This document shows positions 8,275 through 19,282 of a stretch of DNA of 32,062 bases, one piece after another. The notes beneath the pieces were generated by a model that worked only from the letters and a program-made list of their open reading frames with translations, had not been told where the DNA came from and ran no database searches. A program made the translations under genes and the position numbers. Origin of the DNA: Prevotellaceae bacterium. GTDB lineage: Bacteria; Bacteroidota; Bacteroidia; Bacteroidales; UBA932. The stretch spans positions 1-32,062 of the forward strand of contig JAISDB010000209.1 of assembly GCA_031265155.1 (NCBI GenBank), read 5' to 3'. The first letter of the stretch is position 1. Every line of letters starts with the position of its first letter.

Positions 8275-9432
8275 CTATATTTGTTGTATTTTAATTGAGA
8301 TGTTTTGACGTTTATATGCAGGCACTTTTTCGAGCTCCAAAATTTCTTGCAAATTTAATCCTGTTAATTGTTTCTTTACCGTTATATTGCCGTCAACATC
8401 CGATTTTTCGTAAACGTACATTTCGGGTACGCTGTTCATTTCGGGTACATTATTCATTTCAAATCCTGTTGCTATAATCGTAATGCGCAATTCGTCATCG
8501 AGCGACTGGTCGTAAACTATTCCACGCTTGATATTCTCTGCTTTTCCCGCTTCACGCTGAATATAATCCATAATTTCATGGAGTTCGGCAAAGTTCAGTT
8601 CCTTTGTTTCGCTCGAAGTAATGTTTACAAGTATATTTTTTGCTCCTTTTATCGAATTATTATTCAGCAACGGCGATTTAAGCGCTTCGTCAACAGCATC
8701 TATAGCGCGCTTTTCGCCTTTGCCGTGTCCTGTTCCGAGCAAAGCTACGCCGCTGTTTTTCATTACTTTTTTCACATCTGCAAAATCAACGTTTATGAAG
8801 CCGGGTTTCGTAATTATTTCGGCAATGCCTTTTGCCGCAGTTGCCAGTATTTCATCCGCTTTTCTAAATCCGTTACGAATTGGCGAATCTCCGTATATTT
8901 CGTATAATTTATTATTGCTGATTAGAAGCAGTGTATCTACGCTGTCTCTCAATTCGTTTATTCCGGCAATAGCCCTGCGGTAAGGTTCAATGCCTTCGTC
9001 GATGAACGGAAGCGTAACGATTGCTACCGTAAGTATATCCATTTCCTTTGCTACTTTTGCTATAACAGGAGTTGCTCCTGTTCCCGTACCTCCGCCCATT
9101 CCTGCTGTTATAAAAATCATTTCGGTATTGTCGCTAAGCGCAAATCTGATTTTTTCAATATCTTCTATAGCCGCCTGTTTACCTATTTCGGGGTCGCAGC
9201 CTGCGCCACGTCCGCGAGTAAGCCCGTATCCGAGTTGAATTTTATTTTTTATTGCGCTACGCTGCAGTACCTGTCCGTCGGTGTTGCATATTACAAAGTC
9301 AACTCCTGCGATTCCCTGTTCTGCCATATAATTTACAGCATTATTTCCGCCGCCGCCAACTCCGATAACTTTTATTATTGCGCCCTGCGCCATATCCCAA
9401 CCATCGGGGACAAGTTCCAAATAGTCTTCCAT
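8275..9432 (-). CDS. ftsZ: Cell division protein FtsZ
   Basis: IKVIGVGGGGNNAVNYM, ITAGMGGGTGTGATPVIA, INVDFADVKKVM (T7 loop); C-terminal VPAYKRQNI peptide. Confidence 0.98.
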   Translation of the reverse strand: MEDYLELVPDGWDMAQGAIIKVIGVGGGGNNAVNYMAEQGIAGVDFVICNTDGQVLQRSAIKNKIQLGYGLTRGRGAGCDPEIGKQAAIEDIEKIRFALSDNTEMIFITAGMGGGTGTGATPVIAKVAKEMDILTVAIVTLPFIDEGIEPYRRAIAGINELRDSVDTLLLISNNKLYEIYGDSPIRNGFRKADEILATAAKGIAEIITKPGFINVDFADVKKVMKNSGVALLGTGHGKGEKRAIDAVDEALKSPLLNNNSIKGAKNILVNITSSETKELNFAELHEIMDYIQREAGKAENIKRGIVYDQSLDDELRITIIATGFEMNNVPEMNSVPEMYVYEKSDVDGNITVKKQLTGLNLQEILELEKVPAYKRQNISIKIQQI

Positions 9433-9444
9433 AATTATTATTTT

Positions 9445-10716
9445 TTATACTTTATCATAGTCAAACAGTATTCCGGTTTTAAAACCATCCCAAATGCTTT
9501 TGCCCTGTTTTTTGTGCTTCCCGCCTTGAACAGGAGGTTTAACGATTACCGGCGTTTCTTCTTTTAATGATTCTTTTTGAATTGAATCTGCGTGCGCCAT
9601 GCCTTCAATTATAAGCCCTGCTGCCGTAGAATATAACGGTTGATCAAGTTCCTGTCCCGAGTCGCTGCCTATATCAACAGGTTCTCCTATGCGGATTCTC
9701 ATACCGATTCGAGATTCGGCAAGTTCTGTGAAATTTTTCAGCATTGAGCCGCCGCCTGTAAATATAATTCCCGCATTTAATTTATCTGCAAATCCTGACT
9801 GCTCTATCTCAAACATAATGCCTCCAAATATCTCATTCATACGCGCATTGATTATTTCGGACAAGTCTTTGGGCGAAATCTCTTTTTTTTCGTTTAGCGG
9901 AATATATGTATTATTCGAAGATGCATCGCCGAAACACGAGCCGCGCTGTATCTTTATTGACTCTGCGGTTTTTTCCGGTATTCCGCAGCCTTCTTTAATG
10001 TCAGCCGTAACATTATTTCCGCCAAAAGGAATTAATGCCGCATGGCGAATTATATTGTCATGATAAATAACCAAACCGGTTGTGCCGCCGCCAATATCAA
10101 CCACAGCTACGCCTATTTCCCTGTCATTGTCAGTAAGTACTGCTGCAGCCGAAGCAACAGGTTGAAGAATCAAACCGCTCAACTTGAGATTGCTGCTTTG
10201 CAGGCATTGTTTGATATCATTTATTGCTGCAGTTTTTCCAATCACAATGTGATAATTTCCCGTCAATTCCCTGCCACGCATTCCTACAGGCTTTCTTATT
10301 TCCATTTTGTCATCAACACTGTAACTTTGCGGAATTACGTGTATAATTTCTTCGTTTGATTCTTTTTGCAGCGAATACATTTTTTGCTTCAATGCATCTA
10401 TTTCCTCCTGTGTGATCAGCAACGTTTCATCGTTGCGCAATTCTGTTACGCTTTCGCACAGACATCTGATATGCTGCCCTGTAATTCCCACATAGACTTC
10501 GGAAAACTCAAGTTCCGATGCTTTTTTCAGTTCACTAACAGATTTTTTAATCAATACCGTTATATCCTGCAGATTTTCTATTTCGCCGCGTACAATACCT
10601 GCAGATTTAAATTCGCAGCTTGCCACAATCCTGTAATGTCCGGACTCTGTTTTTTCGCCTATTAAAGCAACAATTTTTGTTGTGCCGAGATCAATAGCGG
10701 CTATATAATTTTTCAT
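9445..10716 (-). CDS. ftsA: Cell division protein FtsA
   Basis: AIDLGTTKIVALIGEK, VVDIGGGTTGLVIY, IIFTGGGSMLKNF actin-fold motifs; position upstream of ftsZ. Confidence 0.96.
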   Translation of the reverse strand: MKNYIAAIDLGTTKIVALIGEKTESGHYRIVASCEFKSAGIVRGEIENLQDITVLIKKSVSELKKASELEFSEVYVGITGQHIRCLCESVTELRNDETLLITQEEIDALKQKMYSLQKESNEEIIHVIPQSYSVDDKMEIRKPVGMRGRELTGNYHIVIGKTAAINDIKQCLQSSNLKLSGLILQPVASAAAVLTDNDREIGVAVVDIGGGTTGLVIYHDNIIRHAALIPFGGNNVTADIKEGCGIPEKTAESIKIQRGSCFGDASSNNTYIPLNEKKEISPKDLSEIINARMNEIFGGIMFEIEQSGFADKLNAGIIFTGGGSMLKNFTELAESRIGMRIRIGEPVDIGSDSGQELDQPLYSTAAGLIIEGMAHADSIQKESLKEETPVIVKPPVQGGKHKKQGKSIWDGFKTGILFDYDKV

Positions 10717-10720
10717 ATCC

Positions 10721-11473
10721 TTATTTTTTACAAATTATCTGATTTTTATATTCTATGTTTATTATTTTATATTTGTCCCAGCCAATTGCAGGCATTGCAT
10801 ATTTATAAAACTTTTGCAACTTGTTTAACTTTGACCTGAAATTGTCCAAACTGCCGAGTTCTATAACATGTTCGCCAATTTGCGGAATTATTTCAATCCT
10901 GTTGTCTGTTACGTTAATCTGTTCGATGAGTCTGTTCCAGAATGCATCTTTCTGTAAAAAAACGGCAAATTCATAAAGCTGATTCATAAATTTTTCGTTT
11001 TCACTCTTTGGGATTGATGAGATTTTTCCCGTAACGACGGGAATATTCAAATCGGGCTTGGGCGAAAGCGGAAAAGTATATCCGGTATCATCAATGTAAC
11101 ATCGCATATTTTCGCACTGTATCCGTACAACAGGATTTCTTTGTGTGATTTCAACATTTAAATTTGCATCTATGGTTGGGAATACATTTATTGATTTTAC
11201 AGCTTTGTTTTTGCTTAAAATCTGCTTTAATTTAAGCGTGTTGATTTTATTCAGCCGTTCGCCGATGACTTTTTCTCCGCAGTTCAGCAATATTGATTTG
11301 ACGCTGCCTGCATCGATGAACGAAGACCGGTCGCCGTTGGTTATAACTACATTAATGTTCCTGCATGTCAATGTCTGTTCTCTGTTATCGACAAAAGCAA
11401 ATGCAATAAGCAAATATGCAATGATTGCCGCAGATGCAAAAGCTGTCAATATGTATTTTACTATCCTGTTCAT
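10721..11473 (-). CDS. ftsQ: Cell division protein FtsQ
   Basis: 250 aa, N-terminal TM segment, POTRA-like region (KSINVFPTIDANLNVEITQRNPVVRI); position between murC and ftsA. Confidence 0.85.
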   Translation of the reverse strand: MNRIVKYILTAFASAAIIAYLLIAFAFVDNREQTLTCRNINVVITNGDRSSFIDAGSVKSILLNCGEKVIGERLNKINTLKLKQILSKNKAVKSINVFPTIDANLNVEITQRNPVVRIQCENMRCYIDDTGYTFPLSPKPDLNIPVVTGKISSIPKSENEKFMNQLYEFAVFLQKDAFWNRLIEQINVTDNRIEIIPQIGEHVIELGSLDNFRSKLNKLQKFYKYAMPAIGWDKYKIINIEYKNQIICKK

Positions 11474-11485
11474 GGCGTTTTGTAT

Positions 11486-12859
11486 TTACGGATTTAATTT
11501 TTTATTCAGTATTTTTGTTATCGGTTCAACAAACAAATCAATATCGCCTGCGCCTAATGTTATCAGTATGTCAAATTCTCTGCTGCTTACAATGCTTAGC
11601 AATTCGCTTTTTTTGCACAGCGTTTTTTCGCTGCATTGTACGTTATCGAAAATTATTTTTGATGTTATTCCATCTATCGGAAGCTCGCGTGCAGGATAAA
11701 TATCAAGCAATATCAATTCGTCGGCGAGGCTCAGGCTTTTTGCAAAACTGTCGGCAAAATCGCGTGTACGCGTGTATAAGTGAGGCTGAAAAATTGCAGT
11801 TATCTTTCGTCCTGCAAACATGCTTCTTATTGATGTTACCGTTGCTTTCAATTCTTCGGGATGATGTGCATAGTCGTCGATATATGTCAGCTTTGGCGTG
11901 TTTATACTTACATCCATTCGCCGCTTTACGCCTGTAAAACTCGCTAAAGCATTTTTCAGCTTCTGCTCGTCAACGCCGACAGTCCATGCTAACGCCGTTG
12001 CCGCAACTGCGTTTTCAACATTAATTTTTCCCGGAACGCCAAGCTTGCAATCACCGATTATAAGGTTAGGAAAATGAAGGTCAAAACTGTAACAGGCATC
12101 ATCGCACAACTGAATATTTGATGCATAAAAATCGCAAGGCTCGTCTAATGAATAAGTATAAATATTTATATTGCTTTTTGGCAGCTCTATTTCAGTTCCC
12201 TTTTTGATTATAAGCGTTCCGCCTGACTTTATCTGAGAAACAAACTTACCGAAGGCATTACGCATTTCGCCAACACTTCCGTAAATATCCAAATGGTCGG
12301 CATCGGTTGCCGTTACTACAGCCGCATCAGGAAAAAGCTGTAAAAACGAACGGTCGAATTCATCGGCTTCGGCAACTAAATTATTACTTTGCGACAGCAG
12401 CAGATTTGAATTGTAATTTTTGGAAATTCCTCCCAGAAATGCGCTGCATCCATCGGCGGCAACCGTCAATATGTGCGCCAGAAGTGTAGATATAGTTGTT
12501 TTTCCGTGAGTACCTGCAACTGCAAGCGTGTGTTTTCCGTTAGCAATAAGTCCGAGTATTTTCGAGCGTTTTACAACATTAAATCCGCTATTCAAAAAAT
12601 AATTTAATTCGCTATGGTCTTTAGGAACTGCCGGCGTATAAATAATCAGAGTGTTTTCGGGATTTTTGCAATTTTCTGGAATTAAAGCGATATTATCCTC
12701 ATAATGTATAAGAATACCTTCTGTTTCGAGTTCCTGAGTAAGCGCCGATTTTGTTCTGTCGTAACCTGCTACAAAAAGTCCGGAATGTTTATAATATCTG
12801 GCTAAAGCGCTCATTCCGATTCCTCCGATTCCGATTAAATATACTGCATTTGGTTTCAT
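11486..12859 (-). CDS. murC: UDP-N-acetylmuramate--L-alanine ligase
   Basis: YLIGIGGIGMSALARYY, VAGTHGKTTISTLLAHIL, YIDDYAHHPEELKATV, IFQPHLYTRTRDF. Confidence 0.97.
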   Translation of the reverse strand: MKPNAVYLIGIGGIGMSALARYYKHSGLFVAGYDRTKSALTQELETEGILIHYEDNIALIPENCKNPENTLIIYTPAVPKDHSELNYFLNSGFNVVKRSKILGLIANGKHTLAVAGTHGKTTISTLLAHILTVAADGCSAFLGGISKNYNSNLLLSQSNNLVAEADEFDRSFLQLFPDAAVVTATDADHLDIYGSVGEMRNAFGKFVSQIKSGGTLIIKKGTEIELPKSNINIYTYSLDEPCDFYASNIQLCDDACYSFDLHFPNLIIGDCKLGVPGKINVENAVAATALAWTVGVDEQKLKNALASFTGVKRRMDVSINTPKLTYIDDYAHHPEELKATVTSIRSMFAGRKITAIFQPHLYTRTRDFADSFAKSLSLADELILLDIYPARELPIDGITSKIIFDNVQCSEKTLCKKSELLSIVSSREFDILITLGAGDIDLFVEPITKILNKKLNP

Positions 12860-13968
12860 TATTTTACAAGTTTTAAAATTTCATCAACAATATTGTCGGC
12901 AGCATTCGGCATTGCAAATTTTGAAATACTGTTTCCAAGCATGTTCATTTTTTCCTCGTTGCCTAATGTTTGCAAAACAGTATCAATTAAATCGTTCTGC
13001 GCATCTTTGTCGGCTACTTTTATTGCTGCATTTTCGACAGCCAGCGCCATTGCATTTTTTGTTTGATGGTCTTCGGTAACATTTGGAGACGGAACCAAGA
13101 TGCAAGGTTTTGCAACGATGCAAAGTTCGGAAATGGTTCCCGCTCCCGCACGCGATACGATAATATCGGCAGCGGCAAATGCCAGATCCATTCTGTATAT
13201 AAAATCGAATACTCTTGTATTGCTTAGAGCCGAATAAGCAACTTCGTTTTGAGCCTGCATAAAGCTGTTTTTTCCGGTTTGCCAGATTAATTGAATATTG
13301 TTATTGTTTATTCTGTTTAATTCTTTGGTTATAACCATGTTCAATGTGCGAGCGCCAAGGCTTCCGCCGATAACCAGCAATGTTTTTTTTGACCTGTCGA
13401 GATTGAAAAATTCATAAGCCTCATTTTCCAGATTTTTAACATCAAACAAATCCTGCCGGACAGGATTTCCGGTAAGAACTGTTTTTTGTTCAGGAAAAAA
13501 CTTATGCATTCCGCTGTAGGCAACACATATTTTATCCGCTTTTTTTGCTAACAGCTTATTGGTCAGTCCTGCATAGGAATTTTGTTCCTGAACAAGTGTC
13601 GGAATTTTCAGCCCGGCGGCGGCGCGCAGAATCGGCGCGCTTGCATATCCGCCAACTCCAACAACAACATCGGGAGCAAAATCCTGTATTATCTTTTTTG
13701 CACAGTTCAAACTTTTTATAAATTTAAACAGAGCCGTAAAATTTTTAAGAGTAAGTCGCCGCTGCAGTCCGACAACAGGCAATCCAATGATTCTGTAACC
13801 TGCTGCAGGCACTTTTTCCATTTCCATTCGTCCTGCTGCGCCTACAAACAAAATCTCAATATCGGGATTACGTTTTTTCAATGTATCGGCAATAGACACG
13901 GCAGGATAAATATGTCCGCCCGTGCCTCCGCCGCTTATTATTATCCTTATTTTCTTATTGCTGTTCAT
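12859..13968 (-). CDS. murG: UDP-N-acetylglucosamine--N-acetylmuramyl-(pentapeptide) pyrophosphoryl-undecaprenol GlcNAc transferase
   Basis: IIISGGGTGGHIYPAVSIAD, GVGGYASAPILRAA, VIGGSLGARTLN. The longer ORF (to 14019) runs into ftsW; start at 13968 (MNSNKKIRI) is more plausible. Confidence 0.96.
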   Translation of the reverse strand: MNSNKKIRIIISGGGTGGHIYPAVSIADTLKKRNPDIEILFVGAAGRMEMEKVPAAGYRIIGLPVVGLQRRLTLKNFTALFKFIKSLNCAKKIIQDFAPDVVVGVGGYASAPILRAAAGLKIPTLVQEQNSYAGLTNKLLAKKADKICVAYSGMHKFFPEQKTVLTGNPVRQDLFDVKNLENEAYEFFNLDRSKKTLLVIGGSLGARTLNMVITKELNRINNNNIQLIWQTGKNSFMQAQNEVAYSALSNTRVFDFIYRMDLAFAAADIIVSRAGAGTISELCIVAKPCILVPSPNVTEDHQTKNAMALAVENAAIKVADKDAQNDLIDTVLQTLGNEEKMNMLGNSISKFAMPNAADNIVDEILKLVK

Positions 13969-15181
13969 TGTATTCAACTGTTTTTTCATTAGCATCGTCC
14001 GGTATATATTTTTCGTCATTTGATTTTTGTTCCGATACCTGCTGAATATTTGCGGCTCTGCTTACCGACAATATTATTCCGAATGCAGCTCCCATGCACA
14101 CTATTGAAGTTCCGCCGACGCTTATAAACGGCAGCGTTTGTCCCGTTACGGGAAAAATGCCTACGGAAACGCCCATGTTTACCATTGCCTGAAAAACTAT
14201 CATTAACATCAATCCCAGTACAGTGACGGATGAAAATATTCGCGTACATTTTTTTGCAATTACCGCCGCTCGATACAGTAATGCCATATATGCGAATAAT
14301 ATTATTATTGCTGCGGCAAGTCCGTATTCTTCGACAATCATGGCAAAAACAAAATCGGAATAGGAATATTTTATTAAATAACGCTGGGTGCTGTTACCGG
14401 GTCCCTGACCGACAATGCCTCCCGAAGCAACGGCAATTTTTGCTCTGTATTCCTGTGTAAATTTGCTTGTCGTATTGCCTGCATTTTTTACATTATTTGC
14501 TCCTACGTAAGTTTCTGTTCTGGTAAACATGGTAGATACGCGGGGAGGCCATTTTAGCGTAAGTCCCATAACAATCAGCAAAGCCAAGCCTGCTGTTGCA
14601 AGTCCGAATATTTTGAGCAAATGTTTTAATTTCAAACCTCCGATAAAAAGTATTGACATGCAAATAGCTCCAATTAATAATCCCATTGATGTCCCTCCTG
14701 CAAAAGTGAGTATGAAAACCGCTCCTGTCGGCAAAATAATTTTTTTGATAACATCCTTAAATTTTTCAAAAGGATTATCTTCCAAAACGCCGGCAAGATA
14801 CAGGACAATACTTATTTTTGCGACATCTGCCGTCTGCAAACTCATACCGAATATTAAAATCCAGCGTTTGGCTCCGTTTATTTCCATGCCGAAAAGCGCA
14901 GTGTATAAAAGCAAACCAATGCTGACAACCAACAGCGATGCTGCAAATTTTTTATATATTGATATGGGAATACGATGAAAGACATACAGCGTTATAAATC
15001 CCGCAGCGAAAAATTTCAAATGTCGTATCAGATACCAGTAGGCGCCGTGTCTGTACTGATCGTCGGCAGCCAAGCTGTCTGCCGATGCAAATACTATAAG
15101 CACAGAGATTAAAAACAGAATAATAATTATTCTCCAAATGATCCTGTCTCCGTAGAAGTGTATTTTATTTAATATATTCAT
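13955..15181 (-). CDS. ftsW: Lipid II polymerase / cell division protein FtsW (SEDS family)
   Basis: Polytopic membrane protein with NGAKRWILIFGMSLQTADVAKI, GPGNSTQRYLIKYSYSDFVFAMIVEEYGL, GQTLPFISVGGTSI. Confidence 0.95.
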   Translation of the reverse strand: MNILNKIHFYGDRIIWRIIIILFLISVLIVFASADSLAADDQYRHGAYWYLIRHLKFFAAGFITLYVFHRIPISIYKKFAASLLVVSIGLLLYTALFGMEINGAKRWILIFGMSLQTADVAKISIVLYLAGVLEDNPFEKFKDVIKKIILPTGAVFILTFAGGTSMGLLIGAICMSILFIGGLKLKHLLKIFGLATAGLALLIVMGLTLKWPPRVSTMFTRTETYVGANNVKNAGNTTSKFTQEYRAKIAVASGGIVGQGPGNSTQRYLIKYSYSDFVFAMIVEEYGLAAAIIILFAYMALLYRAAVIAKKCTRIFSSVTVLGLMLMIVFQAMVNMGVSVGIFPVTGQTLPFISVGGTSIVCMGAAFGIILSVSRAANIQQVSEQKSNDEKYIPDDANEKTVEYNEQQ

Positions 15182-15192
15182 AATATTTTATA

Positions 15193-16527
15193 TTATAAGT
15201 TTCTAACCGCTTTTTTAAATTGTTCGCCTCTGTCTTCGTAGTTTTCAAACAGGTCGAAACTTGCACAGGCAGGCGACAGTAAAACAGTGTCGCCCGAACA
15301 TGCAAGTTCATACGATTTTTCGACAGCATCCCTTGCCGAGCTTGTCTCTGCAATAACAGGAACCGCATCTTTGAAAAATGAAATAATTTTTGAATTGTCG
15401 ATGCCCAGACAAACTATGGCTCGCACTTTTTCTTTTACCAGGTCGATAATTTCATTGTAATTGTTGCCCTTATCGGTGCCGCCTGCAATCCATACTATTT
15501 TACCATTTATACTGTCTAATGCATACCATACGGAATTTACGTTTGTGGCTTTCGAATCGTTTATAAATTTTATTCCTCCAACGCTCATCACAAATTCAAG
15601 TCGATGTTCCACGCCTTTGAACGTTGAAAGGCTTTGACGTATTATTTCGTTTTTTATATCAAGCACTTTGCCTGTAATTGCCGCTGCCATCGAGTTATAA
15701 ATGTTATGCCTTCCCTTCAATGACAAATCATTAACCAGTATTGAAAAAGTATTGCTGTTGACTCTTGCCAGAAGCGAATGGTTTTCGATATAAGAACTTT
15801 GTGCAACATTTATACGTTGCGAGAACGGCAGCATTTTTGCTTTTGATACGATTTTTTCGATATGTTCCATCGTTATTTTGTCGTCGGCGCAAAATATGAA
15901 GCAGTCGTCATCGTTCATGTTTTGTATGATTCTGAACTTTGAGCGGGCATAATTTTCCAGTTTATAATCGTATCTGTCCAAATGGTCGGGTGTGATGTTG
16001 AGCAAAACCGCAATATCGGCTTTAAATTCATACATTCCATCAAGTTGAAAGCTGCTCAACTCCAATACATAATAATCGTGATTTTCTGTTGCTACCTGCA
16101 TTGCAAAACTTTTGCCGATATTGCCTGCCAAGCCAGCATTTATACCTGCGCCTTTCAATAGAAAATGTATAAGCGTTGCCGTGGTTGTTTTGCCATTACT
16201 GCCTGTGATGCATATTTTTTTTGCATTGCAGTAACGTCCTGCAAATTCAATTTCGGAAATTACATTTATTCCTTTTTCTTTTATTTTTGTAAAAACAGGA
16301 GCCTTATCGGGAATACCCGGACTTTTTACTATTTCGTCGGCATTTAATATCTTATTTTCGGTATGTCGATTTTCCTCAAAGTCAATATCGTATTCTACAA
16401 GAATTTTTTTGTATTCATCCTTTATTTTTCCCTTATCGGAAATGAATACATCAAAGTTTTTTGTTTTGGCTAAAACCGCCGAGCCAATTCCGCTTTCCCC
16501 TCCGCCTAAAACTACTATTCTTTTCAT
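15193..16527 (-). CDS. murD: UDP-N-acetylmuramoylalanine--D-glutamate ligase
   Basis: [71 protein letters not shown]. Confidence 0.97.
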   Translation of the reverse strand: MKRIVVLGGGESGIGSAVLAKTKNFDVFISDKGKIKDEYKKILVEYDIDFEENRHTENKILNADEIVKSPGIPDKAPVFTKIKEKGINVISEIEFAGRYCNAKKICITGSNGKTTTATLIHFLLKGAGINAGLAGNIGKSFAMQVATENHDYYVLELSSFQLDGMYEFKADIAVLLNITPDHLDRYDYKLENYARSKFRIIQNMNDDDCFIFCADDKITMEHIEKIVSKAKMLPFSQRINVAQSSYIENHSLLARVNSNTFSILVNDLSLKGRHNIYNSMAAAITGKVLDIKNEIIRQSLSTFKGVEHRLEFVMSVGGIKFINDSKATNVNSVWYALDSINGKIVWIAGGTDKGNNYNEIIDLVKEKVRAIVCLGIDNSKIISFFKDAVPVIAETSSARDAVEKSYELACSGDTVLLSPACASFDLFENYEDRGEQFKKAVRNL

Positions 16528-16534
16528 ATATGGT

Positions 16535-17797
16535 TCATCTTAATTTTAATGTTACAATGCTGATTACCGCCAGTAATAATGTAATAATCCAAAATCTTAC
16601 CACAATTTTTGATTCGGGTATAGGATTTTTCGGTTTTTGAATAACTGCATCTATTCCCGCGTAACCCTGCTTTTGGAAATGATGATGCAAAGGCGTCATT
16701 TTAAAAATTCTGCGACCTGCGCCGTATTTGCGTTTTGTGTATTTGAAATACATCATTTGCATCATGACAGATAAACTTTCGGCAAAAAATACTCCGCACA
16801 AGACAGGTATCAACAGTTCTTTTCGAATCATTATTGCAAAAACGGCAATTATTCCGCCTATTGTTAAACTTCCCGTATCGCCCATGAATACTTGTGCAGG
16901 ATAGGAGTTATACCATAAAAATCCTGTAAGAGCGCCGATAAATGCTCCCGCAAAAATTACAAGTTCGCCCGAATCGGGAATATACATTATGTTCAAATAT
17001 CCTGCATAAATTACATTTCCGGACAAATAGGCAAAAATGCCAAGTACAACTCCGATTATAGCCGATATTCCCGTTACCATGCCATCCATTCCATCGGTAA
17101 GATTTGCTCCGTTTGAAACTGCCGTTATAATCAAAATTACGGCAAAAACGAAAACTATCCATGTAATTGCAGATGTTTGGTCGTTTCCGGGAACAAGCAT
17201 GTTGTAGTCAAATTCGTTGTCTTTTAAAAACGGAATGGTTGTGATTGTGGATTTTACGTTAGTTTCGGTTTCCGTCAGTATTGCCTGTTCGTTATTAATA
17301 ATGATACTGTCAACCTTTTCACGCACAACGATGCTGTCGCTGAACCACATTGTAAGTCCTACGATTAATCCCAGCCCTATCTGTCCTACAATTTTAAATT
17401 TTCCTTTTAATCCTTCCTTGTTATGACGGAATACTTTTATATAATCGTCTAAAAATCCGATTAGCCCGAGCCATATTATCGACACAATCATTAGAATGAT
17501 ATACACATTTGTGAGATTACAAAATAAAAATACGGGAATGAGAATACTTAAAAGTATAATGATTCCGCCCATTGTAGGCGTGCCTTTCTTTTGCAGCTGC
17601 CCTTCAAGACCCAAATCCCGAATTTCCTCGCCGATTTGCTTTCGCCTTAAAAATTTAATTACATACTTGCCGAAAATCATCGATATGATCAGCGAAAAAA
17701 TTAAAGTCATTGCAACTCTGAAACTGATGTACCTGAATACTCCGCTGCCCGGCACGCTAAAATGCTTATTAATATATTCAAACAAATGATACAGCAT
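16535..17797 (-). CDS. mraY: Phospho-N-acetylmuramoyl-pentapeptide-transferase
   Basis: [57 protein letters not shown]. Confidence 0.97.
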   Translation of the reverse strand: MLYHLFEYINKHFSVPGSGVFRYISFRVAMTLIFSLIISMIFGKYVIKFLRRKQIGEEIRDLGLEGQLQKKGTPTMGGIIILLSILIPVFLFCNLTNVYIILMIVSIIWLGLIGFLDDYIKVFRHNKEGLKGKFKIVGQIGLGLIVGLTMWFSDSIVVREKVDSIIINNEQAILTETETNVKSTITTIPFLKDNEFDYNMLVPGNDQTSAITWIVFVFAVILIITAVSNGANLTDGMDGMVTGISAIIGVVLGIFAYLSGNVIYAGYLNIMYIPDSGELVIFAGAFIGALTGFLWYNSYPAQVFMGDTGSLTIGGIIAVFAIMIRKELLIPVLCGVFFAESLSVMMQMMYFKYTKRKYGAGRRIFKMTPLHHHFQKQGYAGIDAVIQKPKNPIPESKIVVRFWIITLLLAVISIVTLKLR

Positions 17798-17799
17798 GA

Positions 17800-19257
17800 C
17801 TATTTTATATTGTTAAAAATTTCGTTAATAATTTCCCTGTCGCTGAAATGATTTCGCACTCCGTTGATTTCCTGATATGATTCGTGTCCTTTGCCGGCAA
17901 CCAGAATAACACTGTCCGGCTTTGCCATCATGACTGCCGTTCGTATTGCCTCGCGGCGGTCGGCAATTATTAAAGTCTTTTTCAGGCAGGCAGGAGTAAG
18001 ACCTTCGCACATGTCTTTCAATATGTCTTCCGGTTTTTCATTTCGCGGATTATCGGATGTAAGTATTGCAAGTCCGCTGTTTTCGCCTGCAATTTTTGCC
18101 ATTATCGGACGCTTTCCCCTGTCGCGATTTCCTCCGCATCCTACAACGGTTATTAACTGTTTCTTCGAGCAGATTTCGGTTATTGTTGCAATTACATTTT
18201 CGAGCGCATCGGGAGTGTGAGCATAATCAATAATTGCAGTTACGTTATTGTTTGCCCGGATACATTCAAACCTTCCGGCGGCAGGATTCAAGTCGCTCAA
18301 CAGTCGTAAAGCTTCGTTTTTTTCTATTCCGAGCTCGCGCGCCGCAGCATAAACAGCCAGCAGATTGTATGCATTAAAAACGCCGATACACTTGGTCCAG
18401 ACATCCATATTGTCAATGTTCAGTAACATTCCGGTAAAGCCGAGTTCAAGAATTTTGCATTTGTAGTCGGCAATTTTTTTCAGCGCATAAGTTTTGTATT
18501 TTGCTTTTGTATTTTGCATCATCACTTTTCCGTTACGGTCATCGATGTTTGTAAGCGCAAAAGCTGATGCCGGTAAATTGTCAAAAAATTTCTTTTTTGC
18601 TTTTATATATTCTTCAAAACTTCCATGATAATCAAGATGATCGCGGGTAATATTTGAAAAAATGCCTCCCGCAAAGGTTAATCCTGCAATTCGCTCCTGA
18701 ACAACAGAATGAGAACTGACTTCCATAAAACAGTAATCGCAGCCTGCTTCAACCATTTTACAAATCAGCTCGTTTAATCGAATCGCATCGGGAGTTGTAT
18801 GAGTTGTTTCGATTTTTTGATTGTCGATATAATTGGCTATTGTGGATATCAAACCTGCCCTGTATCCGTAATTTTTTATCAGTCTGTACAGTAATGTTGC
18901 TGTTGTTGTTTTTCCGTTGGTTCCTGTTATTCCTACAAGTTTAAGCTTTGACGAAGGATTTCCATAAAATTCCGAAGCGATGATTCCCATAGCCGCATTA
19001 CTGTTGTCAACTTTTATATAAGATGTTTTTTCGTTAAGCGTTTCGGGAAAATGTTCGCAGACAATTGCCGTCGCTCCCTGCCTTATGGCGTCATCAATAA
19101 AATGATGTCCATCGGTATTTGTTCCTGCAACGGCGAAAAACAGCTGATTTGCACAAACATTACGAGAATCAAATCCAAGCGAGCAGATATTTGCATCGTT
19201 GCTGCCTGCAATTTCACTTACTTTTATTTTTGATATCAGTTCCAGTAATTTCATCAT
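17800..19257 (-). CDS. murE: UDP-MurNAc-L-Ala-D-Glu ligase MurE (probably meso-diaminopimelate-adding)
   Basis: [38 protein letters not shown] (DNPR motif associated with meso-DAP specificity). Confidence 0.96.
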   Translation of the reverse strand: MMKLLELISKIKVSEIAGSNDANICSLGFDSRNVCANQLFFAVAGTNTDGHHFIDDAIRQGATAIVCEHFPETLNEKTSYIKVDNSNAAMGIIASEFYGNPSSKLKLVGITGTNGKTTTATLLYRLIKNYGYRAGLISTIANYIDNQKIETTHTTPDAIRLNELICKMVEAGCDYCFMEVSSHSVVQERIAGLTFAGGIFSNITRDHLDYHGSFEEYIKAKKKFFDNLPASAFALTNIDDRNGKVMMQNTKAKYKTYALKKIADYKCKILELGFTGMLLNIDNMDVWTKCIGVFNAYNLLAVYAAARELGIEKNEALRLLSDLNPAAGRFECIRANNNVTAIIDYAHTPDALENVIATITEICSKKQLITVVGCGGNRDRGKRPIMAKIAGENSGLAILTSDNPRNEKPEDILKDMCEGLTPACLKKTLIIADRREAIRTAVMMAKPDSVILVAGKGHESYQEINGVRNHFSDREIINEIFNNIK

Positions 19258-19282
19258 TCCGGTAATTTATTGCGTTTTCAAA

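Noticed and set aside
8368-8907. 179-aa plus-strand ORF antisense to ftsZ
   Set aside because: Fully antisense to a strongly conserved gene; composition typical of reverse-complement reading.
11145-11699. 184-aa plus-strand ORF antisense to ftsQ/murC
   Set aside because: Antisense artefact; the minus-strand genes are unequivocal.
14529-14978. 149-aa plus-strand ORF antisense to ftsW
   Set aside because: Antisense artefact.
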